From Hydrogenophilales bacterium (GTDB lineage: Bacteria; Pseudomonadota; Gammaproteobacteria; Burkholderiales; Thiobacillaceae): 57,878 nt of DNA. Made by a program: the position numbers and the translations under genes. Shown here in pieces: positions 41,380 through 50,447 of this stretch; the first letter of the stretch is position 1, and each line of letters begins with the position of its first letter. Under the pieces are notes generated by a model. The model did no database searches and was not told the DNA's origin. It saw nothing but the letters and a program-made list of their open reading frames with translations. The DNA lies in assembly GCA_016195805.1 (NCBI GenBank), contig JACPYT010000001.1, positions 1-57,878 of the forward strand, read 5' to 3'.

Positions 41380-43173
41380 ATGCGTACTCATTACTGCGGC
41401 GCCGTCACGGCCGCCGACATCGGCAATACCGTCACTCTGTGCGGCTGGGCGCACCGCCGCCGCGACCACGGCGGTGTCATCTTCATCGACCTGCGCGACC
41501 GTGAGGGCATGATGCAGGTGGTGATCGATCCCGATACCCCGGAGGCATTCAAGCTGGCCGAAGACGTGCGTTCGGAATTCGTGCTGAAGATCGAGGGCCT
41601 GGTGCGGCCGCGTCCAGCCGGCACCGAGAACCCCAACATGACGACCGGCATGGTCGAGCTGCTGACCAAAAAGCTGGACGTGCTGAACCCCTCGCTGACG
41701 CCGCCGTTCCAGATCGACGATGAAACCATCAACGAGAACATCCGCCTGCAGTACCGCTACCTCGACCTGCGTCGCGAGCCGATGCAGAAGAACCTCAAGC
41801 TGCGCTACCGCGTGTCCAAGATCATGCGCGACTACCTCGACGTGCATGGCTTCATGGAAGTCGAGACGCCCATGCTGACGCGCTCCACCCCGGAAGGCGC
41901 GCGCGACTATCTGGTGCCGAGCCGCGTGCACGACGGCATGTTCTACGCGCTGCCGCAGTCGCCGCAGCTGTTCAAGCAATTGCTGATGGTCTCCGGCGTC
42001 GATCGCTACTTCCAGATCACCAAGTGCTTCCGCGACGAGGACCTGCGCGCCGACCGCCAGCCCGAATTCACGCAAGTGGATTTGGAGACCTCGTTCATGG
42101 GCGAGGAAGAGATCATGAACCTGGTCGAGGGCATGATCCGCGACATGATGAAGCGCGCGCAGGACATCGACCTGCCCGCCGCCTTCCCGCGCATGACCTA
42201 CGCCGAGGCGATGCACCGCTATGGCTCCGACAAGCCCGACATGCGGGTGACGCTGGAAATCGTCGACGTCGGCGATGCGATGCAGGACGTCGCGTTCAAG
42301 GTGTTCTCCGGCCCGGCCAACGACCCGAAAGGCCGCGTCGCCGCGCTGCGCATCCCCGGCGGCGCAGCCCTCTCGCGCAGCGAGATCGACGGCTACACCG
42401 AGTTCGTGAAAATCTACGGCGCCAAGGGCCTGGCCTACATCAAGGTCAACGACGTTGCCCAGCTCAATGAAACCGGCCTGCAGTCGCCCATCGTCAAGAA
42501 CCTCTCTGAAGCCGCCCTGCGCACGGTGATGGAACGCACCGGGGCGCAAAACGGCGACCTCATCTTCTTCGGCGCCGACCGTGCCAAGGTCGTCAACGAC
42601 GCGCTCGGTGCATTGCGCCTGAAAATCGGCCACGAGAAGGGCCACCTCGACGGCCGCGCCTGGGCGCCGCTGTGGGTGGTCGATTTCCCGATGTTCGAAT
42701 ACAACGAGGACGAGAACCGCTGGGACGCGCTGCACCATCCCTTCACCGCACCGAAGGACGGTCACGAGGAGTGGCTCGCGACCGATCCCGGCAAGTGCCT
42801 GTCGAAGGCCTACGACATGGTGCTGAACGGCTGGGAAGTCGGTGGCGGCTCGGTGCGTATCCACCGCGAGGCCGTGCAGGAAAAGGTGTTCGCTGCGCTC
42901 AACATCGGCGAAGAAGAGCGCCGCGAGAAATTTGGCTTCCTGCTCGACGCCCTGCAGTATGGCGCGCCGCCGCACGGCGGCCTGGCCTTCGGGCTGGATA
43001 GACTGGTCACGCTGATGACCGGCGCCGAGTCGATCCGCGACGTCATTGCCTTCCCCAAGACCCAGCGCGCCTCCTGCCTGATGACCAACGCGCCCAATGT
43101 GGTCGACGAGAAGCAGCTGCGCGAGCTGCACATCCGCCTGCGTAACGTCAATCCGGCGGACAAGGCGGCATGA
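41380..43173 (+). CDS. aspS: Aspartate--tRNA ligase
   Basis: 597 aa class II synthetase of the bacterial type. It has an N-terminal OB anticodon-binding domain (about 1-110; [20 protein letters not shown]), motif 2 [20 protein letters not shown], the bacterial GAD insertion (about 290-420) and motif 3 [15 protein letters not shown]. It charges tRNA-Asp; whether it also mischarges tRNA-Asn cannot be decided from this window. The stop codon overlaps the next gene by 4 nt (ATGA). Confidence 0.98.
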   Translation: MRTHYCGAVTAADIGNTVTLCGWAHRRRDHGGVIFIDLRDREGMMQVVIDPDTPEAFKLAEDVRSEFVLKIEGLVRPRPAGTENPNMTTGMVELLTKKLDVLNPSLTPPFQIDDETINENIRLQYRYLDLRREPMQKNLKLRYRVSKIMRDYLDVHGFMEVETPMLTRSTPEGARDYLVPSRVHDGMFYALPQSPQLFKQLLMVSGVDRYFQITKCFRDEDLRADRQPEFTQVDLETSFMGEEEIMNLVEGMIRDMMKRAQDIDLPAAFPRMTYAEAMHRYGSDKPDMRVTLEIVDVGDAMQDVAFKVFSGPANDPKGRVAALRIPGGAALSRSEIDGYTEFVKIYGAKGLAYIKVNDVAQLNETGLQSPIVKNLSEAALRTVMERTGAQNGDLIFFGADRAKVVNDALGALRLKIGHEKGHLDGRAWAPLWVVDFPMFEYNEDENRWDALHHPFTAPKDGHEEWLATDPGKCLSKAYDMVLNGWEVGGGSVRIHREAVQEKVFAALNIGEEERREKFGFLLDALQYGAPPHGGLAFGLDRLVTLMTGAESIRDVIAFPKTQRASCLMTNAPNVVDEKQLRELHIRLRNVNPADKAA

Positions 43174-43475
43174 CGTTCGCCGACACCCTGAAAACCCTGC
43201 CTGAGGCCGCGGGCGAGAAGCTGGTGCTGAGCGATGAGTCCGGCGCCGAGGTGGCAACGATCGCCAACGCGCCCGGCACCGCCGGCTCGTTCCGGGTGTA
43301 TGCGCATCTCGCGCAGCAATACGGCGCAATCAATGCGGAGGCCGCCGCCGAAGGCCTGGCGATTTTCGCCGAGCACACCGAGGACGCCAGCAAGCACCCC
43401 GGCAAGCATCCCAACATCGATCGGCTGATCGCCATCCTCACGACGGGCAGCCCGCTCAACGCCCGCATCATCTGA
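43170..43475 (+). CDS. Conserved small protein, probably DUF2322 family
   Basis: 101 aa, starting on the aspS stop (ATGA overlap). It has no signal peptide, membrane segment or catalytic motif that I recognise. The stretch [20 protein letters not shown] followed by [16 protein letters not shown] resembles what I remember of DUF2322 proteins, which sit near aspS and nudB in Betaproteobacteria. Function unknown. Two bases separate it from nudB. Confidence 0.75.
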   Translation: MTFADTLKTLPEAAGEKLVLSDESGAEVATIANAPGTAGSFRVYAHLAQQYGAINAEAAAEGLAIFAEHTEDASKHPGKHPNIDRLIAILTTGSPLNARII

Positions 43476-43477
43476 CC

Positions 43478-43912
43478 GTGCACAAGATTCCCGTCTCGGT
43501 GCTGGTCGTCATCTACACCGAAGACGGCCAGGTGCTGCTGATGGAGCGCGCCGACGCCCCCGGCTTCTGGCAGTCGGTCACCGGCTCGCAGGATGAAGGG
43601 GAAACGCTCGAAGAAACCGCGATCCGCGAAGTGCGCGAGGAAACCGGGCTCGACGCCACGCAGTTCGAGCTGAAGCGATGGGATATTTCAACCTGCTACG
43701 AGATTTACGAACGCTGGCGCCACCGCTACGCGCCCGGCGTGACGCACAACACCGAGCACGTGTTCGGTCTGAAACTGCTCGCGCCGCGGCCGGTCGCCCT
43801 GGCGCCGCGCGAGCACCTGCGCTACGAATGGCTGCCGTGGGAAGCCGCGGCCGAACGCTGCTTCTCGCCCAGCAACGCGGAGGCGATTCGCCTGCTGCCA
43901 GCGCGCCTATAA
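43478..43912 (+). CDS. nudB: Dihydroneopterin triphosphate diphosphatase (Nudix)
   Basis: 144 aa from a GTG start (MHKIPVSVLVVIYTEDGQVL). It carries the complete Nudix box G-x5-E-x7-REVREETGL at residues 36-58. NudB removes pyrophosphate from dihydroneopterin triphosphate in folate synthesis. The start 2 nt after the preceding stop indicates coupling. Family assignment is firm; the NudB specificity comes from the overall resemblance and the aspS context. Confidence 0.85.
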   Translation: MHKIPVSVLVVIYTEDGQVLLMERADAPGFWQSVTGSQDEGETLEETAIREVREETGLDATQFELKRWDISTCYEIYERWRHRYAPGVTHNTEHVFGLKLLAPRPVALAPREHLRYEWLPWEAAAERCFSPSNAEAIRLLPARL

Positions 43913-43919
43913 TGGCTTT

Positions 43920-44672
43920 ATGACCTCTCCGCTGCATATCGCCAGCTACAACATCCACAAGGGCCTGTCGCAATTCAACCGGCGGCTCACGGTGCACGAT
44001 CTGCGCGATCGCCTCGGCACGCTGGGATCGGATATCGTTTTTCTGCAGGAGGTGCAGGGCAGCCACGGGTTGCGCGCCAGCCGTTTCCAGCATTGGCCCA
44101 GCCGGCCTCAGCACGAGTTTCTGGCGGGGCAGATCTATACCGATTTCGCGTACGGCAAGAACTGCGTCTACGACACCGGCCACCACGGCAACGCCATCCT
44201 GTCGCGCTACAAGATCCGGTCGTGGGAAAACGAGGATATCTCCGCGCATTCGTTCGAGAGCCGCGGCATGCTGCATTGCGAAATCGAGGTGCCGGGCATG
44301 GCCATGCCGGTGCACTGCATCAACGTGCACCTGGGGTTGACCGAACGCGGGCGCAAGCGTCAGCTGGCGATGATCGTGGCGCGGGTGCGCAAGTTGGTGC
44401 CGGACAACGCACCGCTGATTCTGGCCGGCGACTTCAACGACTGGCAGATGCGCGCCTGCCACTATTTCAAGGATGAGCTGGGGCTGGCCGAGGTGTTCGA
44501 GACTCACCACGGAAAACCCGCGCGCAGCTATCCGTCCATCCTGCCCATGTTCCAGCTCGACCGCATCTACGTGCGGCGCTTTACCATTCAGGCCGCGCAG
44601 GTTCACACCGGCAACGCCTGGCACCGCATTTCCGACCACGCCGCCCTGACCGCCAAGCTCAGCCCGGCCTGA
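43920..44672 (+). CDS. ybhP: Endonuclease/exonuclease/phosphatase family protein, YbhP-like
   Basis: 250 aa with the EEP fold motifs: SYNIHKG (about 8-14), FLQEVQGSHG (metal-binding Glu), GDFNDW and a C-terminal SDHAAL. No signal peptide. Its stop overlaps the clsB start by one base, the same pairing as ybhP-ybhO(clsB) in E. coli, suggesting a role with membrane phospholipid metabolism. The substrate (phosphodiester or phospholipid-derived) is unknown. Confidence 0.82.
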   Translation: MTSPLHIASYNIHKGLSQFNRRLTVHDLRDRLGTLGSDIVFLQEVQGSHGLRASRFQHWPSRPQHEFLAGQIYTDFAYGKNCVYDTGHHGNAILSRYKIRSWENEDISAHSFESRGMLHCEIEVPGMAMPVHCINVHLGLTERGRKRQLAMIVARVRKLVPDNAPLILAGDFNDWQMRACHYFKDELGLAEVFETHHGKPARSYPSILPMFQLDRIYVRRFTIQAAQVHTGNAWHRISDHAALTAKLSPA

Positions 44673-45865
44673 TGACCGCGCGCAGCCGTTCAAGCAAATC
44701 ATTCTTTCGCGGCGTCGAGCCGGTTTCCGGAAACCGGTTACGGCTGCTGCAAAGCGGTGCCGAATTCTTTCCTGCGCTGATTGCGGCGATCGATGCCGCG
44801 CACGCCGAAGTCCACCTCGAAACCTATATATTCAATGTCGACCCAAGCGCGGAAGCCGTGCGCGATGCGCTGATGCGCGCGGCGCAGCGCGGGGTGCAGG
44901 TGCGGCTGCTGATCGACGGCGTAGGTTCGCGCGATTTTCCCGCCGGCTGGATGGGGGCGCTGCAGGTGCGGGGCGTCAGCGTGCTGGTCTACCGGCCGCT
45001 GGTGAACAACTGGCGCTCCAATCCCCTGAACCTGCGGCGGCTGCATCGCAAGCTGGCGGTGATCGACGCGCGTATCGCCTTCATCGGTGGTATGAACCTC
45101 ATCGACGATTTCGCGCCGCCTGGCCTTGACGCGCCGCGACTCGACTTCAGCGTGGAAGTGCGCGGGCCGTTGCTGATTCCCATCCACCAAAGCGCGCGCC
45201 ATCTGTGGCGGCTGGTAGCGTTGACGCAGATGCAGGCCGGCCAAGGCAGGTCCGGGCTGATCGAGCCGTCCTGGCCGACCGACGGCCACGTGCGCGCCGC
45301 GTATGTGGTGCGCGACAACTTCGCACACCGCCGCGACATCGAGCGTGTCTACCTCGCCGCGCTGGCCCTGGCGCGTGACGAGATCGTCATCGCCAGCGCC
45401 TATTTCCTGCCCGGCCATCGTTTCAGGAAACTGCTCAAAAAAGCCGCGGCGCGCGGCGTGCAGGTGCATCTGCTGATGCAGGGCCACACCGACCATCCCT
45501 TTTTCCAGACCGCCGCGCGGGCGCTCTACCGCGACCTGCTCGCCGCCGGCGTGAATCTGTACGAATATCAGGCGAGCGAACTGCATGCCAAGGTAGCCGT
45601 GGTCGACGGCCATTGGGCCACGGTAGGCTCCAGCAATATCGATCCATTCAGCCTGTTGCTGGCGCGCGAGGCGAATATCGTCGTCGACGATGCGAAGTTC
45701 GCGTGCGACTTGCGGCTGCGCCTGCAGCAGGCCATCGGCCACTCCGTCGCGCTCGCCCCTGCCGATTGGCAGCGCCGCCCCTGGCCGCGGCGCATGTTGT
45801 CCTGGCTGGCGTATGGCGGCGTGCGGCTGATGGTGGGCCTGTCCGGCGCTGGGCGGCTGACCTAG
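44672..45865 (+). CDS. clsB: Cardiolipin synthase B-type phospholipase D family protein
   Basis: 397 aa with two HKD active sites: H125-x-K127-x4-D132 (HRKLAVID) and H305-x-K307-x4-D312 (HAKVAVVD), the latter followed by GHWATVGSSNIDPFS. There are no N-terminal transmembrane helices, as in ClsB rather than ClsA. ClsB members join phosphatidylglycerol or related lipids to make cardiolipin. A hydrophobic stretch near the C-terminus may bind membrane. Translationally coupled to ybhP. Confidence 0.88.
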   Translation: MTARSRSSKSFFRGVEPVSGNRLRLLQSGAEFFPALIAAIDAAHAEVHLETYIFNVDPSAEAVRDALMRAAQRGVQVRLLIDGVGSRDFPAGWMGALQVRGVSVLVYRPLVNNWRSNPLNLRRLHRKLAVIDARIAFIGGMNLIDDFAPPGLDAPRLDFSVEVRGPLLIPIHQSARHLWRLVALTQMQAGQGRSGLIEPSWPTDGHVRAAYVVRDNFAHRRDIERVYLAALALARDEIVIASAYFLPGHRFRKLLKKAAARGVQVHLLMQGHTDHPFFQTAARALYRDLLAAGVNLYEYQASELHAKVAVVDGHWATVGSSNIDPFSLLLAREANIVVDDAKFACDLRLRLQQAIGHSVALAPADWQRRPWPRRMLSWLAYGGVRLMVGLSGAGRLT

Positions 45866-45944
45866 CGCCGCTGCGCCGGACGTTGTGCGAGTGCAACAAA
45901 ACAACACTTTGTGATCCGTGTGACGGAAAAAACAACAGTTTTCC

Positions 45945-45972
45945 TTGCTGACAGGGACTGGCTCTGGATAAT
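45945..45972 (+). promoter_or_regulatory. Candidate promoter for the porin gene
   Basis: TTGCTG (45945-45950), 16 bp, GATAAT (45967-45972), with TG directly before the -10, is a fair sigma70 match. It is followed by a leader of about 73 nt and AAGGAG before the porin ATG. The clsB-porin gap is otherwise AT-rich with no terminator seen. Confidence 0.5.
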
Positions 45973-46051
45973 CGACCGTGTCCCTGAAGCACATACCCGT
46001 GCAGGACAGCTCTGCAGAGCTTTCAAAAAATTCTGTAAAAGGAGATTTGCA

Positions 46052-47155
46052 ATGCAAAAGAAACTGATTGCCCTGGCACTGGCTTCCGCCTTTGCCGCCC
46101 CCGCTTTCGCGGCCACCGGCAACGTCGACATCTACGGCGTGATGAACCTGTCCGTCGAGCGTATCGACAGCGGTCGAGTCGGTGCTGACAAGAGCACCAG
46201 CCTCAACAACAACTCCAGCCGCATCGGCTTCAAGGGCACCGAAGATCTGGGTGGCGGCCTGGCGGCCGTGTGGCAGGTCGAGTCCAGCCTCGTTGCTGAC
46301 CAGGGTAGCGGCACGCTGGCTGCCCGCAACACCTTCGTCGGCCTGAAGGGTGGCTTCGGTAGCGTTCTGCTGGGCAAGATCGATACCCCGATGAAGGGCC
46401 TCGGCCGTGCGGTCGACAACTTCGGCGACGGCATCGCTGACTCCCGCAACATCCTGGGCTCGCGCTACTCCACCGGCGGAAACCTGTGGGACGCTCGTAC
46501 CAACAACACCATCGCCTACGTGACCCCGGACTTCAGCGGCCTGTCGGCTGTCCTGGCCTACGTGACCGATACCGGTACTGCGTTCACCGCCACCTCCACC
46601 TCTGGCCCCTTCGCGCCCTGTACCGTCGGCCTCGACTGTAACAAGAGCGACGCCTGGAGCGGTGCCGTCAACTACAACAACGGCCCCCTGCTGCTGGGTG
46701 CCGGCTACGAGAAGCACAACGCTTTGGTTGGCGCCAACGCCACTGTTACCAGCCACATCTGGCGCGTCGTCGCTGGCTACAGCTTCGCTGGTGCCAAGCT
46801 GGGCGCACAGTACGAGAAGGCCTCGGGCGACCTGGCCGCAGCTAACGACAACCTGGCTGATCGCAAGGCTTGGGGCCTGTTCGCCAACTACGGCATCGGT
46901 GCCGTCACCCTCAAGGCCAACTACCTGAAGGCCGACGAGACCAACAACGTTGCCAACAGCGGTGCCAAGCAGTACACCCTGGGTGCTGACTATGCCCTGT
47001 CCAAGCGCACCACCGCGTACGCCTTCTACGCCAAGGTCAAGAACGACTCGGCTGCGGCTTACGGTCTGGGCGCCGCGGGCACCACCAACACCGCCCTCGG
47101 CACCGCAGGTGTCGATCCTTCGGTGTTCGGCGTTGGCATGAAGCACAGCTTCTAA
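46052..47155 (+). CDS. Gram-negative outer-membrane porin
   Basis: 367 aa from ATG 46052, behind AAGGAG. The signal peptide MQKKLIALALASAFAAPAFA (1-20) is cut before ATGNVDIYGVMNLS. The mature protein has alternating beta-strands, the SSRIGFKGTEDLGGGLAAVW motif typical of betaproteobacterial trimeric porins, and the C-terminal GVGMKHSF with terminal Phe for BAM recognition. The sequence is rich in C-ending optimised codons, suggesting high expression. It forms a general diffusion channel; selectivity cannot be read. It has its own terminator. Confidence 0.95.
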   Translation: MQKKLIALALASAFAAPAFAATGNVDIYGVMNLSVERIDSGRVGADKSTSLNNNSSRIGFKGTEDLGGGLAAVWQVESSLVADQGSGTLAARNTFVGLKGGFGSVLLGKIDTPMKGLGRAVDNFGDGIADSRNILGSRYSTGGNLWDARTNNTIAYVTPDFSGLSAVLAYVTDTGTAFTATSTSGPFAPCTVGLDCNKSDAWSGAVNYNNGPLLLGAGYEKHNALVGANATVTSHIWRVVAGYSFAGAKLGAQYEKASGDLAAANDNLADRKAWGLFANYGIGAVTLKANYLKADETNNVANSGAKQYTLGADYALSKRTTAYAFYAKVKNDSAAAYGLGAAGTTNTALGTAGVDPSVFGVGMKHSF

Positions 47156-47194
47156 TTCAACGCCGGGCTTGCCCGGTTTGAAAAGGAAGTAGAA

Positions 47195-47223
47195 ACGGAC
47201 TCCTTCGGGAGTCCGTTTTTTTT
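47195..47223 (+). terminator. Intrinsic terminator after the porin gene
   Basis: ACGGACTCC (47195-47203) pairs perfectly with GGAGTCCGT (47208-47216) around a TTCG tetraloop closed by C-G, followed by eight T (47216-47223). Very strong. Confidence 0.95.
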
Positions 47224-47294
47224 GTGACAGGCGCTTTCGCCGGTAAGATCGCCATCCTGTTCCCGACCCGTTTCCCAAAACTTGATCTGAGTCG

Positions 47295-49901
47295 ATGATG
47301 TTCACCTCGCGCTCGTCCTCCTTACCGCCTGATCTGCAGTACACGATGCAGACGGTGCTCGAATATCGCAAGGGCGGCCGCTCGGCCGAGGCCATGGCAC
47401 TCTGCCGGCAGATGCTGGGCCGTTATCCGCGGCAGCCCGACGTGCTCGGGCTCCTAGCTGAATTGCTGATGAGCCAAGGGGACTGTGACGCGGCGTTTCC
47501 CCTGCTCGACGAGGCTCGCCAGATCGCACCCGGCAATCCGCAACACTGGCTCGTGCTGACGCAGTGCCTGCTTGCGATGGACCGGCCAAAAGAGGCCAAG
47601 AAGGTGATCTCGGAGGCGATCGCCAAGGGGCTGCGCCATCCGCTGGCCGATGAACTGCTTCGGCTGGCGCGTTCGGGGAAAAAGAAAAGTCCGGAAAAGC
47701 CGGTTCCTCTCGGCGAGCTGCTGCGCCAACTCGAAACCTTGCTGCAGGCAGGGCGTTACGCGGAGGCGGAGAAGCTGGGCCGGGACGTGCAGCGGCGTTA
47801 CGCCAAGTCTGCCCAGGCGGCGTATTGCGTAGGCATGGCAGTGCTGTTTCAGGGCCGTCCGGCGGAGGCCGTCCCTCTGCTGACGCGTGCGGTGGAGCTC
47901 GATCCAGCCATGGCGCCGGCGCATTACAACCTCGGCTTCGCACTGGAAGGCCTGGAACGTTGGGAGGAAGCGCTTGCCGCCTATCGTCGGACGGTCGCTG
48001 TGGCGCCCCGGATGGCGGATGCGCACAACAATCTCGGCAATATGTTGCAGAAACAGGGACGCCATGAGGAGGCGCTGGCGGCGTTCGAACGCGCCATCGC
48101 GCTCCGACAGGGGGACGCGGCGTTCCACATGAACCGGGGCAATGCGTTGGGCAATCTGGAGCGCCTTGAAGACGCGCGGCTCGCCTATGAGGCGGCGCTG
48201 AAACTCAATCCAGCACTGCTCGATGGTTACGTCAGACTCGCGCTCGTGCTGTCCCGGCTGGAGCGATATGAGGACATCGTGCCGCTCTTGGGCCGCGCCA
48301 TCGAGCAGGGCCCTGGATTGGCCGATGCACATCAAAGCCTGGGATACGCCTTGCGCAAGCTTCGGCGCTACGATGATGCTGTCGGAGCTTACCGGCGTGC
48401 CGTGGAACTCCGGCCGGAGGATGCCCAGCTGTACACGGATCTGGGCGTGGCGCTCAAGGAGGCGGGGCAGTATGAGGGCGCACTTGCGGCGCTCCGGCGG
48501 GCCCTGGAGCTCCGGCCCGATTTTGAATCGGCACTCAGCTGGATGGGGGGCACCTTGCTGGATATGGGGTATGTCGCCGAGGCAAGCGAGACGTATCGTC
48601 GAGGGCTGGTGCTGAACCCTGACGCGTTCTATCTCGACAGCGCCTTGCTGCTGTCTTTGAACTATCAGTCGGACACGACGCCAGCCGCGCTTCTCGACGC
48701 GGCGCGTGCCTTCGGCGAGCGCGCTGCGAGCAAGGCCGTGCCGTTCACGCGGCATGCAAACGTTCCGGATCCGGAGCGCCGGCTGCGGATCGGTCTGGTT
48801 TCGGGTGACCTGGGCGACCATCCGGTGGGCTTCTTCTTACGGGGCGTGCTGGAGCGCCTCGACCCGAATCGGCTGGAGATGTTCGTTTACGAGACCGCCG
48901 AGCGTAAGGGCGCTCTCAATGAGTTTTTCCGCCACTCGGTTTCCCATTGGCTTGACGCAAAAGAGGTCACCAAGCTGGATGACGAGGCGCTGGCGAAGCA
49001 GATTCGGGCTGACGACATCGATATCCTGCTCGATCTGTCCGGACACACGTCACAAAGCCGATTGCCCGTGTTTGCCTGGAAGCCCGCGCCCGTTCAGGTC
49101 AGCTGGCTGGGTTACCTAGGAACCACCGGGCTCGATATGATGGACTACGTCCTGGCGGATGGCTGGGCCTTGCCGGTCGGTGAGGAGGTCCAGTTCACCG
49201 AAACCCCATGGCGTTTGCCGGAGACTTACATCTGCTTCTCTCCGCCGGAGGTGCAGGTCGGGTGTAATGCCGTGCCTGCGCTGGACAAGGGATACGTGAC
49301 CTTCGGCTGCTTCAATAACTTGAACAAGGTCAGCGATCGGGTAGTGTCGTGTTGGGCGAAGCTGTTGCATGTGGTACCCGACGCACGCCTGTATCTCAAG
49401 ACCAGGACCTTGGGGGCACCTGAGGTGCGCGAGCGACTGTTGGCGAGTTTTCAGCGCTGTGGGGTCGCGGCCGAACGTCTGATTCTCGACGGGCAGTTCG
49501 CAAACCATGAGGCGCATTTCCGCGCCTACCATCAGGTCGACATCGCGCTGGATCCTTTCCCGTACCCTGGCATCACGACCACCGTGGAGGCGCTGTGGAT
49601 GGGCGTTCCGGTACTGACGATGAAGGGCGACCGCTTCATCAGCCACCAGGGCGAGACGATCCTACACAATGTCGGACTGCCGGAATGGATCGCGGCCGGC
49701 GAGGATGATTACGTCGCGAAGGCGGCGGCCTTCGCCCATGATACGCAAGCTCTGGCCGCATTGCGGCAGGGTTTGCGGGAACGCCTGCTGGCGTCACCGT
49801 TCTGTGATGCGCCCCGCTTTGCCCGTAACCTGGAGGCGGCGTTCAGGGGCATGTGGCGGGAATGGTGCCAGCAACGGCAAACGGTTCGGGACGCGCTTTA
49901 A
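47295..49901 (+). CDS. TPR-repeat protein with O-GlcNAc transferase-like (GT41) domain
   Basis: 868 aa. Roughly residues 15-440 are tandem tetratricopeptide repeats (for example HYNLGFALEGLERWEEALAA, LYTDLGVALKEAGQYEGALA). The C-terminal half matches the GT41/SPINDLY catalytic region: GLVSGDLGDHPVGFFLRGVL, DILLDLSGHTSQSRLPVF, PVQVSWLGYLGTTG, FGCFNNLNKVSD and MGVPVLTMKGDRFISHQGE. No signal peptide, so cytoplasmic. Known relatives transfer GlcNAc or other sugars to protein Ser/Thr; the bacterial substrate here is unknown. Start taken at ATG 47295, with ATG 47298 also possible. It stands alone between two terminators. Confidence 0.88.
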   Translation: MMFTSRSSSLPPDLQYTMQTVLEYRKGGRSAEAMALCRQMLGRYPRQPDVLGLLAELLMSQGDCDAAFPLLDEARQIAPGNPQHWLVLTQCLLAMDRPKEAKKVISEAIAKGLRHPLADELLRLARSGKKKSPEKPVPLGELLRQLETLLQAGRYAEAEKLGRDVQRRYAKSAQAAYCVGMAVLFQGRPAEAVPLLTRAVELDPAMAPAHYNLGFALEGLERWEEALAAYRRTVAVAPRMADAHNNLGNMLQKQGRHEEALAAFERAIALRQGDAAFHMNRGNALGNLERLEDARLAYEAALKLNPALLDGYVRLALVLSRLERYEDIVPLLGRAIEQGPGLADAHQSLGYALRKLRRYDDAVGAYRRAVELRPEDAQLYTDLGVALKEAGQYEGALAALRRALELRPDFESALSWMGGTLLDMGYVAEASETYRRGLVLNPDAFYLDSALLLSLNYQSDTTPAALLDAARAFGERAASKAVPFTRHANVPDPERRLRIGLVSGDLGDHPVGFFLRGVLERLDPNRLEMFVYETAERKGALNEFFRHSVSHWLDAKEVTKLDDEALAKQIRADDIDILLDLSGHTSQSRLPVFAWKPAPVQVSWLGYLGTTGLDMMDYVLADGWALPVGEEVQFTETPWRLPETYICFSPPEVQVGCNAVPALDKGYVTFGCFNNLNKVSDRVVSCWAKLLHVVPDARLYLKTRTLGAPEVRERLLASFQRCGVAAERLILDGQFANHEAHFRAYHQVDIALDPFPYPGITTTVEALWMGVPVLTMKGDRFISHQGETILHNVGLPEWIAAGEDDYVAKAAAFAHDTQALAALRQGLRERLLASPFCDAPRFARNLEAAFRGMWREWCQQRQTVRDAL

Positions 49902-49912
49902 GCGAAATGAAG

Positions 49913-49935
49913 AAAGCTCCTGCGGGAGCTTTTTT
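49913..49935 (+). terminator. Intrinsic terminator after the TPR-glycosyltransferase gene
   Basis: GCTCC (49916-49920) pairs with GGAGC (49925-49929) around TGCG, extended by AAA/TTT pairs, then T6 (49930-49935). It lies between the convergent glycosyltransferase and OsmC-family genes. Confidence 0.85.
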
Positions 49936-49956
49936 GTGTCGCTTGGGAGCCCCGGG

Positions 49957-50373
49957 TCAGCCTTCGACGACCTCGAAATCGTGTGTGATCTCGGCCACCT
50001 TGCCCAGCATGATCGAGGCCGAGCAGTATTTCTCGGCGGAGAGTTTCAGCGCCTGTTCGACCCGCTTGGGGTCCAGTTCCTTGCCGGTGACGGTGAAGTG
50101 CAGGTGGATCTTCGTGAACACCTTGGGGTCGGTGGTGGCACGTTCGGCGGAAAGGTCGGCGACACAGTCGGTGATCTGCTGGCGCGCCTTGCGCAGGATG
50201 TGGACGACGTCGAAGGACGAGCAGCCGCCTAGCCCGATCAGCAGCATTTCCATCGGCCGGATGCCGAGGTTCTTGCCGCCGGAATCGGGCGGGCCGTCCA
50301 TGACGACGGAATGGCCGGATTCGCTCTGGCCGACGAAACTGACGCCTTCGATGAGTTTGACGCGGGCTTTCAT
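49957..50373 (-). CDS. yhfA: OsmC-family protein, YhfA-like
   Basis: 138 aa from the start at 50373 (MKARVKLIEGVSFVGQSESG); the frame stays open further upstream but without family similarity. It has the OsmC/Ohr fold with the active-site cysteines in GLGGCSSFDVV (about 60) and SAEKYCSASIML (about 115), closest to E. coli YhfA as recalled. Such proteins are thiol peroxidase-like; YhfA's own role is undefined. It is in line with and 74 bp downstream of the ElyC-like gene. Confidence 0.87.
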   Translation of the reverse strand: MKARVKLIEGVSFVGQSESGHSVVMDGPPDSGGKNLGIRPMEMLLIGLGGCSSFDVVHILRKARQQITDCVADLSAERATTDPKVFTKIHLHFTVTGKELDPKRVEQALKLSAEKYCSASIMLGKVAEITHDFEVVEG

Positions 50374-50447
50374 GGTTTTCCTTGTGAGAGGGGTTCGGCG
50401 GGCCTGTCCTGGGCTTGGCCGAAGGGCTCGGTCTGAACGGAACCGGG

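Noticed and set aside
44738..47395. An 885-codon minus-strand frame across clsB, the porin and the next gene start
   Set aside because: It runs through two certain plus-strand genes, a promoter and a perfect terminator, and has a repetitive Gly/Ala/Val-rich composition typical of a shadow of biased codons.
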